A stretch of 64,000 nt of DNA from Ceriagrion tenellum (GCA_963169105.1 OY720634.1:154821584-154885583); one strand, 5' to 3'. Shown: positions 35,441-47,920, counted from the stretch's first letter. Notes: generated by a model not told the origin, from the letters alone. Program-made: numbers and translations.

Positions 35441-38400
35441 CGCCGTTCCCTTCCGGGGTAGGCAGAGTCACAGAGTTTCACTCATAAATACATAGTTGTA
35501 CACCTAAATCTGCTTCAAAAATTTTCTCCACACTGACCTATCCTTGCAAACCTCTTTTGCTTCATTTACCCCCATAAACTGCTTCATAAACGCCTTCCTG
35601 TTTTTAAGACTCCAAACATTCCTCCTCCTTAGAATTTCCTTAACCACATTAAACCACAACTTTTTCGGCCTACCTCTACCTCTCGCACCATTCAGTCTAC
35701 TCTCATATGTCTGTTTCGTTATTCGACTCTCAACCATTCTCTCAACATGGCCAAACCAACGAAGCACACTCCATTCATATATGTCCATTGCTGGAGCATC
35801 TAACCTGCACTAATTTTTTACCCACTCATTTCTGACCCTATCCTCCCTACTTTTGCCGCAAACACTTCAAAGATAACTCATACCCAAGGTGTTTAGTTTA
35901 CTCTTATGTCTATCCTGACATACCCATGTTTCACTAACATACAACATAGGGGAGAAGTACACTTTTGTACTCGGCAATTTTCGCTTCCTTAGACAGGCAC
36001 TCATTCCTTGATATGCTCCACATGCTACTTACCTTTTTCCTTCCAGCATTCTCACGTCTCTATATCTCCTCATCTATCCGTCCATCTTTCGCAAAAATCT
36101 TAACTAAATACACGCAATCGTCCACTTGTTCAATTACTTCATCATTCGCCCTCATTACACAGATATTCTCCCCATTCTCCTTATCAATAACTACTATTTT
36201 TGTCTTTACCCTCAATTCCATTCTCTCTGTTGATTCAAAAAACTTATCTAGGAGCTTCTGTAATCTCTGTTGTCTCTCTGAGGTCAGAACAGCATCATCC
36301 GCATATAGGAGATCTCGTACGTTTACATTTCTATTCGAAACACCGTCGTTTTCACTACATGTATCTCGGACACATTTATCCATAAATACATTAAACAGCC
36401 ATGGAGACATTACGCATCCTTGCTTAACGCCCTGATTTATTACAAGCCAATCACTCAGAACCCCGTTAACTCTCGCACTTGCCTTACTATTATCAAACAT
36501 TGCCATTATGACATTCAATAACTGCCCATTGACTCCATAGTCACTCAAAACCTTTCATAACTTCTTTCTATTTAATCTGTCATATGCCTTATCTAAATCG
36601 ACAAACGCACGGTACACTTTCTTTCGGACACTCATACATTTTTCTATCACTTGCTGAAGTGCAAAAAGCTGGTCACTACATCCTCTCCCAGGCATAAACC
36701 CACACTGCACACCCCATATTCTGTCGTAAGTAATATTCCTCACTCTTTCGATTAAAATTTTGCTGAACGATTTTCCCTGAATGCTCAATAAACTAATGGC
36801 CCGATAATAATTATACTTGATCTTTCCTCCCTTCCCTTTGTACAATGGAACGATGATTGCATTCTTCCAATGCACTGGAACAACAGAAGCCTGTAAGCAT
36901 AAATTATCTAGTTCAAATAGCCGAAAAATTAGACGCTTCAACATCTCACTGGATATCCCATCAAAGCCTGCAGCCTTACCATTTTTCAATACTCTCAATG
37001 CCGTTATGACCGCATTTTCACTGATATCCTTTTCCATCATCACATTCTCTCATACTACTACGCAAGGCTCGTCCTAAGCGCCTGTATCATTATTTCATAA
37101 TTCTTCAAAATACTCCCTCCAGCAGTGCCTGATATTAGTTTCATCCCACACGATCTCTCCACTTTTGTTCATTACCATATTTATTCTCCTGCCTTAACCA
37201 ATCTTAGCCCTTTTTACCTTTTTACCCACTTTCAAAACAGCTTTTTAATGCCTTCACAATCACTCTGCATTTTGTTAGCTTCATCCGCACGCATTCTTTC
37301 CTTGCTCTCTTTCACAACGATTTTGCATTCATTCTTTTTCTTTTTGTAAATCTCACATGCCTAAATACGCTCTTCCTCAGATTTGGCACCAATCATATTC
37401 TTGTACGCCTTTTTCTTTTCCCTGACTGCAATTTTCACTTCTTCATTCCACCAAGCATCACCTTTCATTCTTCCTAATACTCCTTTCCCACATATACTTT
37501 CAGCATATTCTACAATCACTCCTTTTAAACACTCCCAGGCATCATTCACATTCTCATTTCTGATGTATTCGCCCCATTCTCTCTGCTTCAAGGATAGAGC
37601 ATCCTCAAGCACGCAACCATACTGGATTCTTACCTCACTGCCTAGCAACCTCTCTACTTTTACTCTCAACTTCTTACGCGCAACATTCTTCCTTGGCACT
37701 CACTTTTTGCCCAATTTCACTTTGGAGAGTACCAAATCGTGGTCTGTTTTACATTCAGCACCCCGCATCACTCTCGTGTCCCCACCTAATTCCCTCATTC
37801 TCTCATCATAGGCAACGAAATTAATCTTGCTTTTCCAATCGCCCCTTTGCCAAGTATATATGTGTATTATTTTATGTTTAAACCATGTATTCGATACAAA
37901 CAAATCTTTTCCAAGCACACACTCACCAAGTTTTGACCATTATCATTCACTCACGGGTCACCAAATGGCCCAACTACTCTCTCCGATGCATCCCGCCTCA
38001 CACCAACCCAGCCATTCATGTCACCTAGTACAATTATTCTCTCACCAGGATCACATTCATTCAAAACCTCTCTCAGTTTTTCCTAATGCATCTTTCACGT
38101 TGTCACTCTCTCCATCCACTGGTGCATAGCACACCACAATCACAACTCTCCTAATATCTACTTTCATGTGAACCCGGAGCAATCTAGGGGATACTAACTT
38201 GTACTTCCTTACCAGTTACTTAGCTCTCTCATTTAGAATGAGTCCTACACTTTGACTTTCGTGTATATTATCTTCAACTCCTGACCACAGTGTCAGACCA
38301 CCACCATCTATAGTAATTACACCCCGCCCCTTCCGCTTAGTTTCACTTACAAAACATCCATTCGTCTCACTTGCATTTCATTCTACTACTCATGCTCCTT

Positions 38401-38830
38401 TCCATATACTCCTCTTACATTCCAAGTACCGATAGCCCAGGTTGTATTGATATGTCCGTATCTTGATGGGCCAACCTTATTCAGCTTCCGCCGCCCATTG
38501 TGGCTTTGGCTGTCCGAGGCTACTTCGTGACTCTTAGGAGTAAGGATTAATAGATTATGCAAGGTTACCAGCCTTTGCAGTACCCGCACCACGTGCAATT
38601 TTCCCTGCTAATAGTTTCGGCGCTCTACCAGTCAGTTTTGGCACATTTTTTCCAGTATGCCACAAGAGAAACCAAAGAATAGTAATACCCCAGGCCCGCT
38701 TTCACTATTCTACTCAAGCTAGGATCCCTTCTAAAAGGACTACCTGAGAGCCAGCATACCGTTGCCCGCGACCCACCACTGGGAGGTATATGCGGTGTAC
38801 TGACACACCGGGTCACCCTTTATATCCATC
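35440..38830 (-). pseudogene. LINE family D, nearly full length
   Basis: Non-LTR retrotransposon on the minus strand in the expected 5' to 3' order. 38600-38386 contains AIGTWNVRGVY, the start of the apurinic-like endonuclease. About 38030-37700 shows GDMNGWVGVRR, NTWFKHKIIHIYTW and CKTDHDLVLSKV, further endonuclease blocks. 37699-37361 is the linker with DAWWNEEVKIAVREKKKAY. 37043-36555 is the RT N-part: KNGKAAGFDGISSEMLK, YRAISLLSIQGK, QCGFMPGRGCSDQLFALQQ, FVDLDKAYDRLNR. 36548-36060 continues GVKQGCVMSPWLFNVFMD and LLYADDAVL with both catalytic aspartates intact. 35788-35504 is the C-terminal WSVLRWFGHVERM block. At least six frame breaks separate these. Clade not assigned. It differs from families B, C and E. 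Confidence 0.92.
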
Positions 38831-39264
38831 AAATTCTACCTTGATTACAGAAAAATAACCTTATTAATATGAATAGCCAGCATACGCCTTTTCCTATGAC
38901 TCCACAGCCTCAGCTGTTTGTACTTTGGCATTTAGCTGTGGTTCTTCGTCAGATGATATCTCAACCCATGCTCAGGCTACTAGTAGTTTTTTTCTAATGA
39001 TAGCCACAAACCTCATGTCCTAGATAACCTCTCTTAAAATCTTTACCTATTTCTGGTATTCTTCATTATCTTTTCCTTTTTGCTTCTTCTAAGTTTTGTT
39101 CGTCTAACCTTAACCTCCAACTTCACATTTTTTTAATATCTACAGATTATTATTTCATTAACATGTCTTTTCCATATGTAGGTCTCCATGTTTTTTGCTT
39201 AAAAGTTCCTTTCAAACTTATACTATTGCATGCAGATAGTTCAAAACGACATGAATGAACTTCA
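38831..39264. other. no gene recognised
   Basis: AT-rich spacer between LINE D and the third inverted-repeat arm; no signal seen. Confidence 0.45.
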
Positions 39265-40590
39265 TCCGAGCCCTTTTTGATGCCTCATAGAAGCCTCGGC
39301 GTACTTCTTAATCAACTCATCTCCTTTGATGGGACCAATAATTTTTATTCCACTCTACCACCTAACATTATGTCAGGATCGTTACATTACCAATAATGAC
39401 CATATAAGTAAAAACTAAAATTATTTCAAGTGCGAACAGCAAGAATAAAAACAGTAAAATCTATCCAGTGAGAAATTCCTAATTTTCTACATAAATATTA
39501 TAAAAGCCGGTTTTTTCCCAAGGAAAATAAAATCATTTAAACCCTTGAGTACGGTCGCCATGGTATTTAAAACCCATAAAGTTTTTAGAATGCCATATTT
39601 TTAATTTTGTCCTTGTTATCATATCTATAGCTCTAGTAGCTGAGCTTTAAGACATTATTAGTTCATTGACGATGATGTGAGGTTTATTAAATTCTTTTCT
39701 GCTGTAAAAAATGACATTTTTTTTATTTAGGAGCCCGGCACCCACCGACCATAGTGGTGTGACAAACTTCGTCCCTCTTTTAGCGGTATACTCATGGTCC
39801 CCTCAGAGAATTCAAACGCAGAAAATACATCGCCACATGTTATGGCTCCAGCTTTAAGATTAGGGGATCTTCGTAACTTGTACCCAGTATTTTTTACGGC
39901 ATGGAAATAGAGTATGCAACACAAATATCATATTAGAAATAGGTGGCCGTTCTGAAGGTTCCTTCATTGCCAGTAATTATTTTGGTAGCCTGGGAAAAAA
40001 GAAAAAAAATAGAAAAAAAACATATTTTCAAAATTTTTTATTAATGTAAAAAATAAGCATTTTTGAGCTTTAAAAAATAGTGATACAAATTTCCCTATCC
40101 AAACAGTTATTAACTGGCATTGCGATGTTTCATAACTCAAAGTCACTAACGAGAAAATTGGAGCAGGGACAAATATTTTGCACGCAGAAATGATTATTCG
40201 AGATTTTACTTCTCATAGTCGATGATTTTCTTCGGAAATACTTTTTTAAACAAATAATTGCTTGCATACATTCTTCCTCGGGCAATTTATTTTACGTGAA
40301 GGGGGAAATATTAATGATCCGCATGTATAATTGCGAATCAAATCCATCGTTCTTTAAAATTAAAATGCTGTTGGCAATATTACTTTGTTTTATATCCACC
40401 TGTTCCTGCGTTGCTACACACTTGCGATCCGGTAAGCGCATCTTGCTGTTTCTTAGCCATTATCCTGTAATTCAGCGGCAAAATAGCGTTCTAGCAAGCC
40501 GAAGTGAGGCGGCGGGTTGACATTGTCGTCGTAGACGATGGGTAAACGACGACTCATCGCAACGGATGAATAACGCTCGAGCGATCAGCC
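39265..40590 (-). mobile_element. third copy of the inverted-repeat arm
   Basis: Same orientation as the right arm 28333-29670 and matching through most of its length: GATGCCTCATAGAAGCCTCG near 39280, CCACCTAACATTATGT near 39358, TTCAAACGCAGAAAATACAT near 39810, and GACTCATCGCAACGGATGAA near 40550. It lacks the palindrome, 115 bp insert, Tigger and MITE found in the left arm. No opposing arm is visible nearby, so it is a half-element or a separate copy. Frames inside show no domain. Confidence 0.82.
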
Positions 40591-40804
40591 CTATGACTTG
40601 TTAAATCTCGAAATGATTATTTTAAATCTAATGTCTGTGTCGACGACCTAAATAAACACATTACCAGTTCATACGTCAATGTAACTTCCAATTCAATGGA
40701 TGAACCACGATTGGACAATGAAGTCGGAAATGAAATTGAATTGTATTTATATTAAAGTATTAAATAATTAAATGAAAAAGCATTCGGTATCAACGTATCA
40801 TACT

Positions 40805-42070
40805 TTATCTATTCTACCCCAGAACTGGTGTTAAAGTACCTTCGTAGCATTAAGTCTAATGCTGGCGGAATTGATGGTATCAATAGAAAAACAGTAAACA
40901 TAATTATACCAACAATATTTCCTATGCTGCTTGATATTTAAAATTCCTCATTGAATTATTTAATCATTCCTGTCACTTGGAAGACTGCAATAATTAACCC
41001 CATTAAGAAAATTCGGAATCTGACTGAACCAATACATTTTCGACCCATTTCACTCATATGTACCTTGTCTAAACCACTTGAAAGAATTGTGTATAACTCA
41101 GTAGTCGACTTTCTAGCAACAAATACCTTGTAGATAAATACCAGTCTGGATTCCGGATAGGACATAGTTCAAAAACCGCCCTCGTTAGGGTGACCGAAGA
41201 TATTCGGCACACTATAGATAACCAGAAAGTTACCATTCTTGTACTATTTGATTTTACTAAGGCTTTCGACTGTATAAATCATGACCTTTTATTTTGTAAA
41301 ATGCTGAAACTAGGATTGTCTCTCCTAGTCGCCCAATGGTTCACCTCTTATTTATTCCAGAAAACTCAAGCAGTAAAAGGATATGAGGATGACTTGTCTA
41401 ATTTTTCCCCAGTGGCATGTGTGCCTCAGGGTTCTATGGGCATCTTCTTTTTTCAACATTTATTTTGGATTCTCCTAGCTCGATCAGTCACTCAAATTAT
41501 CAATTCTATGCTGACGGTTTGCTAGTTTATCTGGACTATCATCCATCAGAAATTAATAGCGCCATCGAAAAGATAAATGCCAATGTTTCCAGAATTTGCG
41601 AGTGGGTAGAGCACAACATGTTGAAAATCAATCCTGTTAAAACAAAATCTATAATAATTGGTACAGCTAAATTTGAAAATAAACTAAACTATGATATTTT
41701 ACCTAAAATAATAGTAAATGGTACTGAAATTGATTATAAAGCACGGTTGTGAACTTGAGTAAATATGATCAATACTCTTGACTTAGGCAGAACATGTTTC
41801 TCTCATCTCAAGGATTGGATTTTGGGAAGGCGACCGACAGCTAAGGTCATTTGCGCCTTTCACCTCAAACAAAGTGTACAAGACATTAGCGCAGATGAAA
41901 TAATTTCAACATCTAATTCCATTTGAGTTGCGTAAAAAACTCATCAATTATCGTTTAATTCCTCAAATCGATTATTGTTTCCTTGTATTTGTTGATATAA
42001 CCAAGGAATTACAACAAAATTAAAAGCCTTGTTCAATGCCGGAGTTAGATATACACGGTATTTCAGGAGG
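40805..42070 (+). pseudogene. LINE family E reverse transcriptase, broken
   Basis: Jockey/CR1-like RT remnant. 40850-40920: SNAGGIDGINRKTV. 40951-41133: IPVTWKTAIINPIKK, HFRPISLICTLSKPLERI. 41150-41190: SGFRIGHSSKTAL. 41190-41525: ILVLFDFTKAFDCINHDLL and PVACVPQGSMG. A frame change near 41430 leads to HSNYQFYADGLLVYL (41500) where the catalytic YADD is YADG, so the second aspartate is lost. NMLKINPVKTKSIIIG and a C-terminal thumb follow to 41752. Beyond a 45 bp SINE fragment (41813-41857), the element continues as FHLKQSV...ITKELQQKL and NAGVRYT to about 42060. It has no endonuclease part: 5'-truncated. Fragments at 4500-4970 are probably the same lineage. Confidence 0.9.
41813..41857 (-). 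mobile_element. 45 bp fragment of SINE A inside LINE E
   Basis: GGATTGGATTTTGGGAAGGC and GACAGCTAAGGTCATTTGCGC match the 3' end of the SINE (compare 53197-53245). It is flanked by imperfect TCATCTCAA / TCACCTCAA. An extremely 5'-truncated insertion. Confidence 0.8.
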
Positions 42071-42500
42071 AAAGTTCGAAACTTCTGGAGGAGGTAGGGG
42101 AGGTAATTCTAAGAATTCTTGTCCGATCAACATGGGGTCGCAACCCCTTAATTACCGAGCTATGGCAAGGTAAACATTTTTAATGTGCTAAGGAAACCTC
42201 GGCAATTAGTGATACTAATCAAAACTTGCCTTTGAGAATAAGACTCGAGGAGAATACGCAACCAAGGTCAAGGTCTGGTTGCTTAGAGTTAGAAAGTTAA
42301 CAGTAACAAAGACAACAAATACTCTGCGGTGGGGTAATCAATATGGACGAACAGTTTCTCCCAATTACAGATTTATGGTTAGGCACACTCACTATTTTGA
42401 CATAATGCCTCAATTGTATTATCATCACAATGAAGAATCGATAACTCTATATACGAAATTTAAACAAATACTTACACTCTGATATCATCAGTTGCTCAAA
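42071..42500. other. no gene recognised
   Basis: May include the decayed 3' end of LINE E to about 42240. Nothing else seen. Confidence 0.4.
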
Positions 42501-42641
42501 ATGCCCACCATCAACGTTGACATTTGAGCACGTCTCAGCAGAGAATTCGTTGCATCCTGCATAATTCGCTGGTCATTACTTGTTTACTCTGTAGCATTTA
42601 TTATTCTTTCTAAATGTTCATGCGTATAATTGGCCTCATAC

Positions 42642-42705
42642 GCGTACTCTACAGCCCCAAAGAAAGTAGTCAAGCGTACTCTACAGCTCCAAAGAAAGTA
42701 GTCAA
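42642..42705 (+). repeat. 32 bp tandem repeat, two units
   Basis: GCGTACTCTACAG(C/T)... then AAAGAAAGTAGTCAA, units 42642-42673 and 42674-42705, one or two differences. Lies in the spacer of the 128 bp inverted repeat. Confidence 0.92.
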
Positions 42706-42789
42706 GCGGGTTAAAATCAGGAGAGAATGCGAGCCACGAGTGATGAGGATGTAAAAATATTCAAACATGGCGGGTGATTGTTTTTTTTA

Positions 42790-42832
42790 AGAAATTGCCA
42801 TGAGAAAAATTTGGCCTGGACCGGGAATCGAA
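42790..42832 (-). mobile_element. SINE B fragment, inverted
   Basis: GAAATTGCCATGAGAAAAAT and GGCCTGGACCGGGAATCGA are the reverse complement of 43055-43100: part of the T-arm and acceptor 3' side of the tRNA-like head plus the adjacent body. It is in the opposite orientation to the copy at 43000. Confidence 0.8.
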
Positions 42833-42999
42833 TATATGCATGAACATTTAGAAAGAATAATAAATGCTACAGAGTAAACAAGTAATGACCAGCGAATTAT
42901 GCAGGATGCAACGAATTCTCTGCTGAGACGTGCTCAAATGTCAACGTTGATGGTGGGCATGGCAATTTTGGTGGATACAAGGCTACTAGATCTTAGGAA

Positions 43000-43100
43000 G
43001 CCTAGATAGTGTAGTGGTCTGCGCATTGGTCCGGCAAATCAAAGGTCCGTGGTTCGATTCCCGGTCCAGGCCGAATTTTTCTCATGACAATTTCTTCAAG
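43000..43100 (+). mobile_element. tRNA-derived SINE B (Ala-like head)
   Basis: 43000-43071 folds as a 72-base tRNA-like cloverleaf: acceptor GCCTAGA / TCCAGGC (six of seven pairs), D arm GTGT/GCGC, anticodon stem TTGGT/ATCAA with loop CCGGCAA (anticodon GGC, Ala-like), T loop TTCGATT with a weakened T stem (about three of five pairs). Box B (GGTTCGATTCC) is intact. The position before the anticodon is C instead of T. With the decayed T stem and a body (GAATTTTTCTCATGACAAT) shared by an inverted copy nearby, this is a SINE head and not a working tRNA gene. Confidence 0.7.
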
Positions 43101-44202
43101 AAAAGGATGAGGATATAACTGAAACATAGAAAAATATTTAAATTATCTGTAATATATTATTATTATAAACCCGCGATTGGAGGCTAGTGTAGGCCTTGAT
43201 AAAAATTAGGAAAGTAACATCATTTTTCATCTCAAATTAATCGACTTCCTCAGCCTAGTGGCTAACGTCTTTGTTTTCAAATGTAAAGATTGAGTGTACA
43301 CTGATTTAAATCTACGAGTGGGCATATTTTTTGCTAATTTTTAGCCTAATTTTTCTTTAACTAATTATTTAAAGTACATTTATCGACAGTTCCAGTGAGT
43401 CTAATCCAAAATGAAACTCAAACATTTCTTTAGGTAACTGGTTTCAGATTTTTCTGAAGGCAAACATTATTTCGGAAACTGCAAGCGTCGGATTGTGATT
43501 CCTCGTCTGTACTACGGGAAAGAACCGAAGTATATGTGTCTGATGTAATATATTGTCATCGCCATCCCCGTATTCTTTTTTGTGACGATTTTTCCTTGTA
43601 GATTTTGTCTGCAACACTTCAATGCTTCAATGAAAATGCATTTTTAGCAACATTTACTCCATTAATGCTTTTTTCGTCTCCAAAACTGAATGTTAATGAC
43701 CACTTCGCAAAGGAAATGAATATTAATTTCATAAGCAAAATACTTTAGATAAAATTAATATAACGTTGCCTTAAAATTTTGAAGCATTCATCGAATTGCA
43801 TGTTCATGTGCGTTGGCCGCTATTGAATGTGGAGGTTAACTCTGTGTTAGGTTGAACTTTCCCGCATTTTCCGAGGATGGACGTAGGAATAACATATCCC
43901 GCGACGGTAAATTGCCCGATCCAATATCAATGAAACAAAAAATTGAGGAAGAAGAAGGCTATCTGAGAATGGCAACCAATATAATTACCGTGAGTACAAG
44001 AGGCTGATGGGTACAGAAGAATGCAGAAAGGCGCCCGTATAAAAATAATGCATTGGACGCTGATGCCCTTCCATTCAAACATCCCCTCGACAATATTAGA
44101 TGTCATAAGGCCGCAGATAGATTGGATGGAGTAAACAAATCAATGATTAACGATGTTGAATAAACCACCAATTTTTGTAACAAAATATATATAGGTCTAT
44201 TT
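43101..44202. other. no gene recognised
   Basis: AT-rich; no frame or repeat I can assign. Confidence 0.5.
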
Positions 44203-44217
44203 AGGATTGGCTATGAG

Positions 44218-44517
44218 TGGATTGGTTTGGTGTGGTGGCTGGAGTACTGGCTAACCATACGGACGGCCAGTGTTCAAATCCCTGCAGAGGCGGATGTTTT
44301 TAAGAGGAAACCCGATCATTACTTGAGTGTCTTGTGGAGGGCACTTCAAGTACAGTACTCTGTCTGTCGGATGAGACGTTAAACCGTGCTCCCCTGGGCG
44401 CCTATCGCAAAGAGCAGGCATTCCAACGCCGGGTTTCCATCCACCCTTCCTCCCTTACCTATCCCCTATGGCGCCAATGACCTTAGCCGTCGATCGCATC
44501 CACAAATATCCAATCCA
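44218..44517 (+). mobile_element. SINE A, full length
   Basis: A 300 bp tRNA-derived SINE. The head has a box-A-like GGTGTGGTGGCTGGAGTACT and box B GTGTTCAAATCCC. The body runs through GAAACCCGATC, GTACAGTACTCTGTCTGTCG, and GGGTTTCCATCCACCC, and ends AATATCCAATCCA. Flanked by AGGATTGGCTATGAG (44203-44217) and AGGATTGACTTTGAG (44518-44532), a 15 bp target duplication with two changes. Transcription by RNA polymerase III and mobilisation by a partner LINE are known for the class; the partner here is not identified. Confidence 0.92.
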
Positions 44518-44532
44518 AGGATTGACTTTGAG

Positions 44533-45671
44533 ATGTACATGGCAAATGATGAGTACTCTACTCCCCCAAGATTAGATCCGCTCGTGCACCACACTTTCTC
44601 GGACCTCAAGTTCACTAAAAACCTCTCGAAGATTGTTTATCCATAAACTAAACCATTGGTGTTCTACCTGCATCATTGTTCATGCTGCGTTTACGGCAGA
44701 GCCTTCCATCGTAACTAAAATCAGTCTTTTGCTTATAATGTTTCGCACCATTGATTTCCTCTTTCCTCAGTTATTTACCTAGAAAGATATATTTATGCTC
44801 AAAGGATATCACATATTATGTCGAAATGTTCGCAACTAGATCAATAATTAATCGAAGCGATTCCATAATAAAAAATATTTTCTTTTATGTTGAGGTTTAA
44901 TGAGCTCATGGCGTGGGATGACGCAGCGCCTTGAATTTATATGATTCTGCGACTATTGGCAAATATTCTGAGCGCTAAAACAAACAGGACCCTTGAGAGA
45001 GAAAGCCGTCCTAATTACTGTTCCACAAAGCAAATACGAACTCCAATGTCACAGAAGATCGTAATTGGATTGGATACTTTTCAAAACCGAGGGATTATAA
45101 TTGATGTTGTACGTATGCACGCATCAATTTGCTGGAAGCAATATGGCAGTTGATGAAGGCCACGTTGATATGCAAGCGCAGCGTCCTAATCGAACCAATG
45201 TAGGAATTAATATTAGGTGGGAGCCGTTTAAAAAATTTTAGGATGATAATTTTCACATAAAAATAGGTTACTTTAGCCTGTTCCAAGTATTTTATATTGC
45301 ATATCGCAGATACATGCTGTCATTAAAATATTGATACAATGAGTCGCAGACTCAATTTTAAATTGGAAGAGACCTAGGGATTTCCACAAAAAGCAAAGAA
45401 ACGCATGGCAATGCAGGATCATGAAATATCTACGCATTAATACAACAGATTTGGAAGTGAATTTCTTAATACCTCATTAATTGTGGCTTGCATAATTTTC
45501 TCACCAATTATTTCACCACGCTATTTTGTGCGGTGCTTTGCTTAAACTTACGTAGCAAATGTCTGCAATGCGAAAAGCTTTGGCTCACGTGTAATATATG
45601 GGGCGACTTTAATAAAAAAGCTTTACACAAAGGAAATGGTTCCAGGCTTGACTTTATGGAAGTAATTCATA
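44533..45671. other. no gene recognised
   Basis: AT-rich DNA with no assignable frames. Confidence 0.5.
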
Positions 45672-45852
45672 GTAACTTAAATAAATTTTTGTATACTCCA
45701 CTATAGGTTTAATTACACGACCCGGGTTTCGACACTTCGTGGCATCTTCAGGTGACTTCCTGTCTTTTTCACCTGAAGATGACACGAAGTGTCGAAACCC
45801 GGGTCGTGTTATTAAACCTATAGTGGAGTATACAAAGTTTTATTTAAGTTAC
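45672..45852. repeat. 181 bp palindrome with CTGAAGATG...CGAAAC arms
   Basis: Arms 45672-45755 and 45769-45852 (84 bp) are inverted copies with a few differences around a 13 bp loop. Each arm contains (on one strand) CCTGAAGATG, a short CAC...GTG stem and CGAAACCCGGGTCGTG. The right arm shows CTGAAGATGACACGAAGTGT on the plus strand. This may be two head-to-head tiny copies of one element. Confidence 0.92.
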
Positions 45853-46576
45853 AAAAAAGCTTTACTTGGAAGATAGTGTTTAAAGGAATTTCATTCATAA
45901 AGAGCGTGATATAGATGACATAAAATATTTGTGCATCTATAAATATTTTTTATCATCCTTAAATGGATAATTATGGAAATAATAAATCATTAGCAGTTAA
46001 AAAAGTTACTTTACTTGTATTTGACCCGTTCATGTATGAAAAATACATTTCAATATGTAATTACGTCTTCTTTCAGAGATTATATCCGAGACTATTCTTT
46101 GGCGCGCTAACATTAATCAAATTATACTTCAGTGTGCCGCTAACCAAGGATTCTAAAATAATAAATTTGTGTCCCCGTACGCACTTAATTGATTCAATTA
46201 TAACGACTAAAATATATTTCTGTGGACAGGCAATAACTCTGGCAGTTGAGGAATGAGACAGCATCGGCGGGAAAGCTAAGAACTCGAATTCCATTCGGGA
46301 GCATCGCACTTAAATTGGTCTACCAATCATTTCTCTCTACTGGCCATAAATCAGCCCTTGTGATGGCCCGAGTAGCTTTCGCGTAGCAGGGAGTCAATCC
46401 TTAAAAAAACGTGTGGCCAGAGGAGCTACTTTGAGCCTATAACAAATTTCGAGCGAAGTCATAGAATAATTAAATAATCTCATATCTGTTCACAAGTATT
46501 CGAACCATCAGCAATGAGACGCAACTATTTGTAAGATTTCATAACGTAATCCCTGAGTATTTTATCTCATCTGAAC
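45853..46576. other. no gene recognised
   Basis: A 97-codon plus-strand frame at 45963-46256 has no domain and AT-rich codon use; I treat it as chance. Confidence 0.4.
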
Positions 46577-46870
46577 TAAGGTAATAGGAGCGAAATTTTC
46601 CCAATTAATAATAGAGATCACATTTTAAATGTTTTTATATACGAATAATGAAGTAGATGGGATGCTAATATTGATGGTGCAGAAACCTAGCTCTTATGAC
46701 TGAGCTTATAAGTATATAAGTGATATATATAAGACGTTTGTACTTGAGATATTTCAATTTGGCATATTTGTTTTACAGCGTACGCTTAAAACTCCAAAAC
46801 GAGGTTGTTTTAAGGAATAAATAACATTATAAAGGCAAGGATTAATTTGAAAAAATGTTCAGAGAACTGG
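46577..46870 (+). mobile_element. TTAA MITE, decayed partial copy 5
   Basis: Starts AAGGTAATAGGAGCGAAATT (compare GGTAGTCCGAGCG) and keeps AATAATAGAGATCACATTT and CGCTTAAAACTCC blocks in the same order as copies 1 and 3. The 3' half is missing or unrecognisable. Older than the others. Confidence 0.65.
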
Positions 46871-47584
46871 TGAAATAGAAACATAAAAGAATGGGATACG
46901 CTATTTGAATAAAACTAATGAACTACACATCGTAATATTCCATTTCTAGGAAAAAGTATATTTTGTAATGAGTGCGGTATAGCTCCAAATATTGTACGTA
47001 TGCGGCGCTGAGTGAACGAGTGAAGCAAGTCAATGCCATTTGCCAATGTCAATGTATCGGTTTTCGCAACTATACCGCAAGAGTTGTTTACATTAGTTTT
47101 TATTATTAGTGCAAGGAAATTACATGAAAAGCTCCTGGGAGAAATTTCCCGTCAATAGCCATTGGTCATTTTTCCGATAACAAATGCTATCGTTGAAACT
47201 CGATGAAAATATTATCATTAAAAACCTAATGATTAAACGAAAACAAAGTGTGTGAAATTCAAATTGTGGGAATAAAATACTTCATTCTTTCTGTCAACCG
47301 AAAGTGAAAATTTTCACCCTATTTCGTGATTGCTAGTAATTTATTGAAGCAAATAAAGAAACATCAACATTGATTTTATTGATTTTTATTATGGGAGTAT
47401 AATGGGGCTCACTAAAGGATCCCTTTCGGCCCCGAGGCCTTTCGTCCAATAAATTATTAGTACCTAACATGCCTTTATTTCCGAAATTCAGGAAAAACTG
47501 TTTGGTTGTTTTCGAGAAATAATGTAGTACATACCTACAAATACAGAGGCAACAGAGATACAATTGTGCGTGCATTTTTTAATG
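46871..47584. other. no gene recognised
   Basis: No assignable coding or repeat content. Confidence 0.4.
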
Positions 47585-47920
47585 TAAATTTATTCCAGAG
47601 CAGAGAAGGACAGAGACTCTAGACTTCTGAAGTCGGAGGTAGTACAAGCAATGAAGAGCATGAAAAATGGAAAGGCAATGGCAATATAAAAGCTTCCAAT
47701 TAATTTTTTTCAGTTTTTAGCTGATGAGGGTCAAAATGAAATAGTCGAAATAAGTTACAAAATATTTGATAAGGGAATATGGCCAGATGACTTTGCAAAG
47801 ATACCAATTCTTAAAAAAATCAGGCACCAGAAATAGCGACGAACACAGAATCATTAGTCTAATTTCACATGCAGCTAAAATATTTTTGACGGTTCTGAAC
47901 CTGAGACTCCAAGGAATTAA

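Larger units (their letters stand above)
42501..42960. repeat. 128 bp near-perfect inverted repeat
   Basis: Left arm 42501-42628 and right arm 42833-42960 are inverted copies with only a few differences (shared: ATGCCCACCATCAACGTTGA, TTCGTTGCATCCTGCATAAT). The 204 bp spacer holds a 32 bp tandem repeat and the 3' end of an inverted SINE B. No transposase present. Confidence 0.92.

Noticed and set aside
35544..37811. Long plus-strand frames opposite LINE D (e.g. 35965-36435, 156 codons)
   Set aside because: They are antisense shadows of a recognisable minus-strand RT and endonuclease.
43000..43071. A functional tRNA-Ala(GGC) gene
   Set aside because: The T stem has two mismatches, the base before the anticodon is C, and the body is repeated in an inverted copy; a SINE head fits better.
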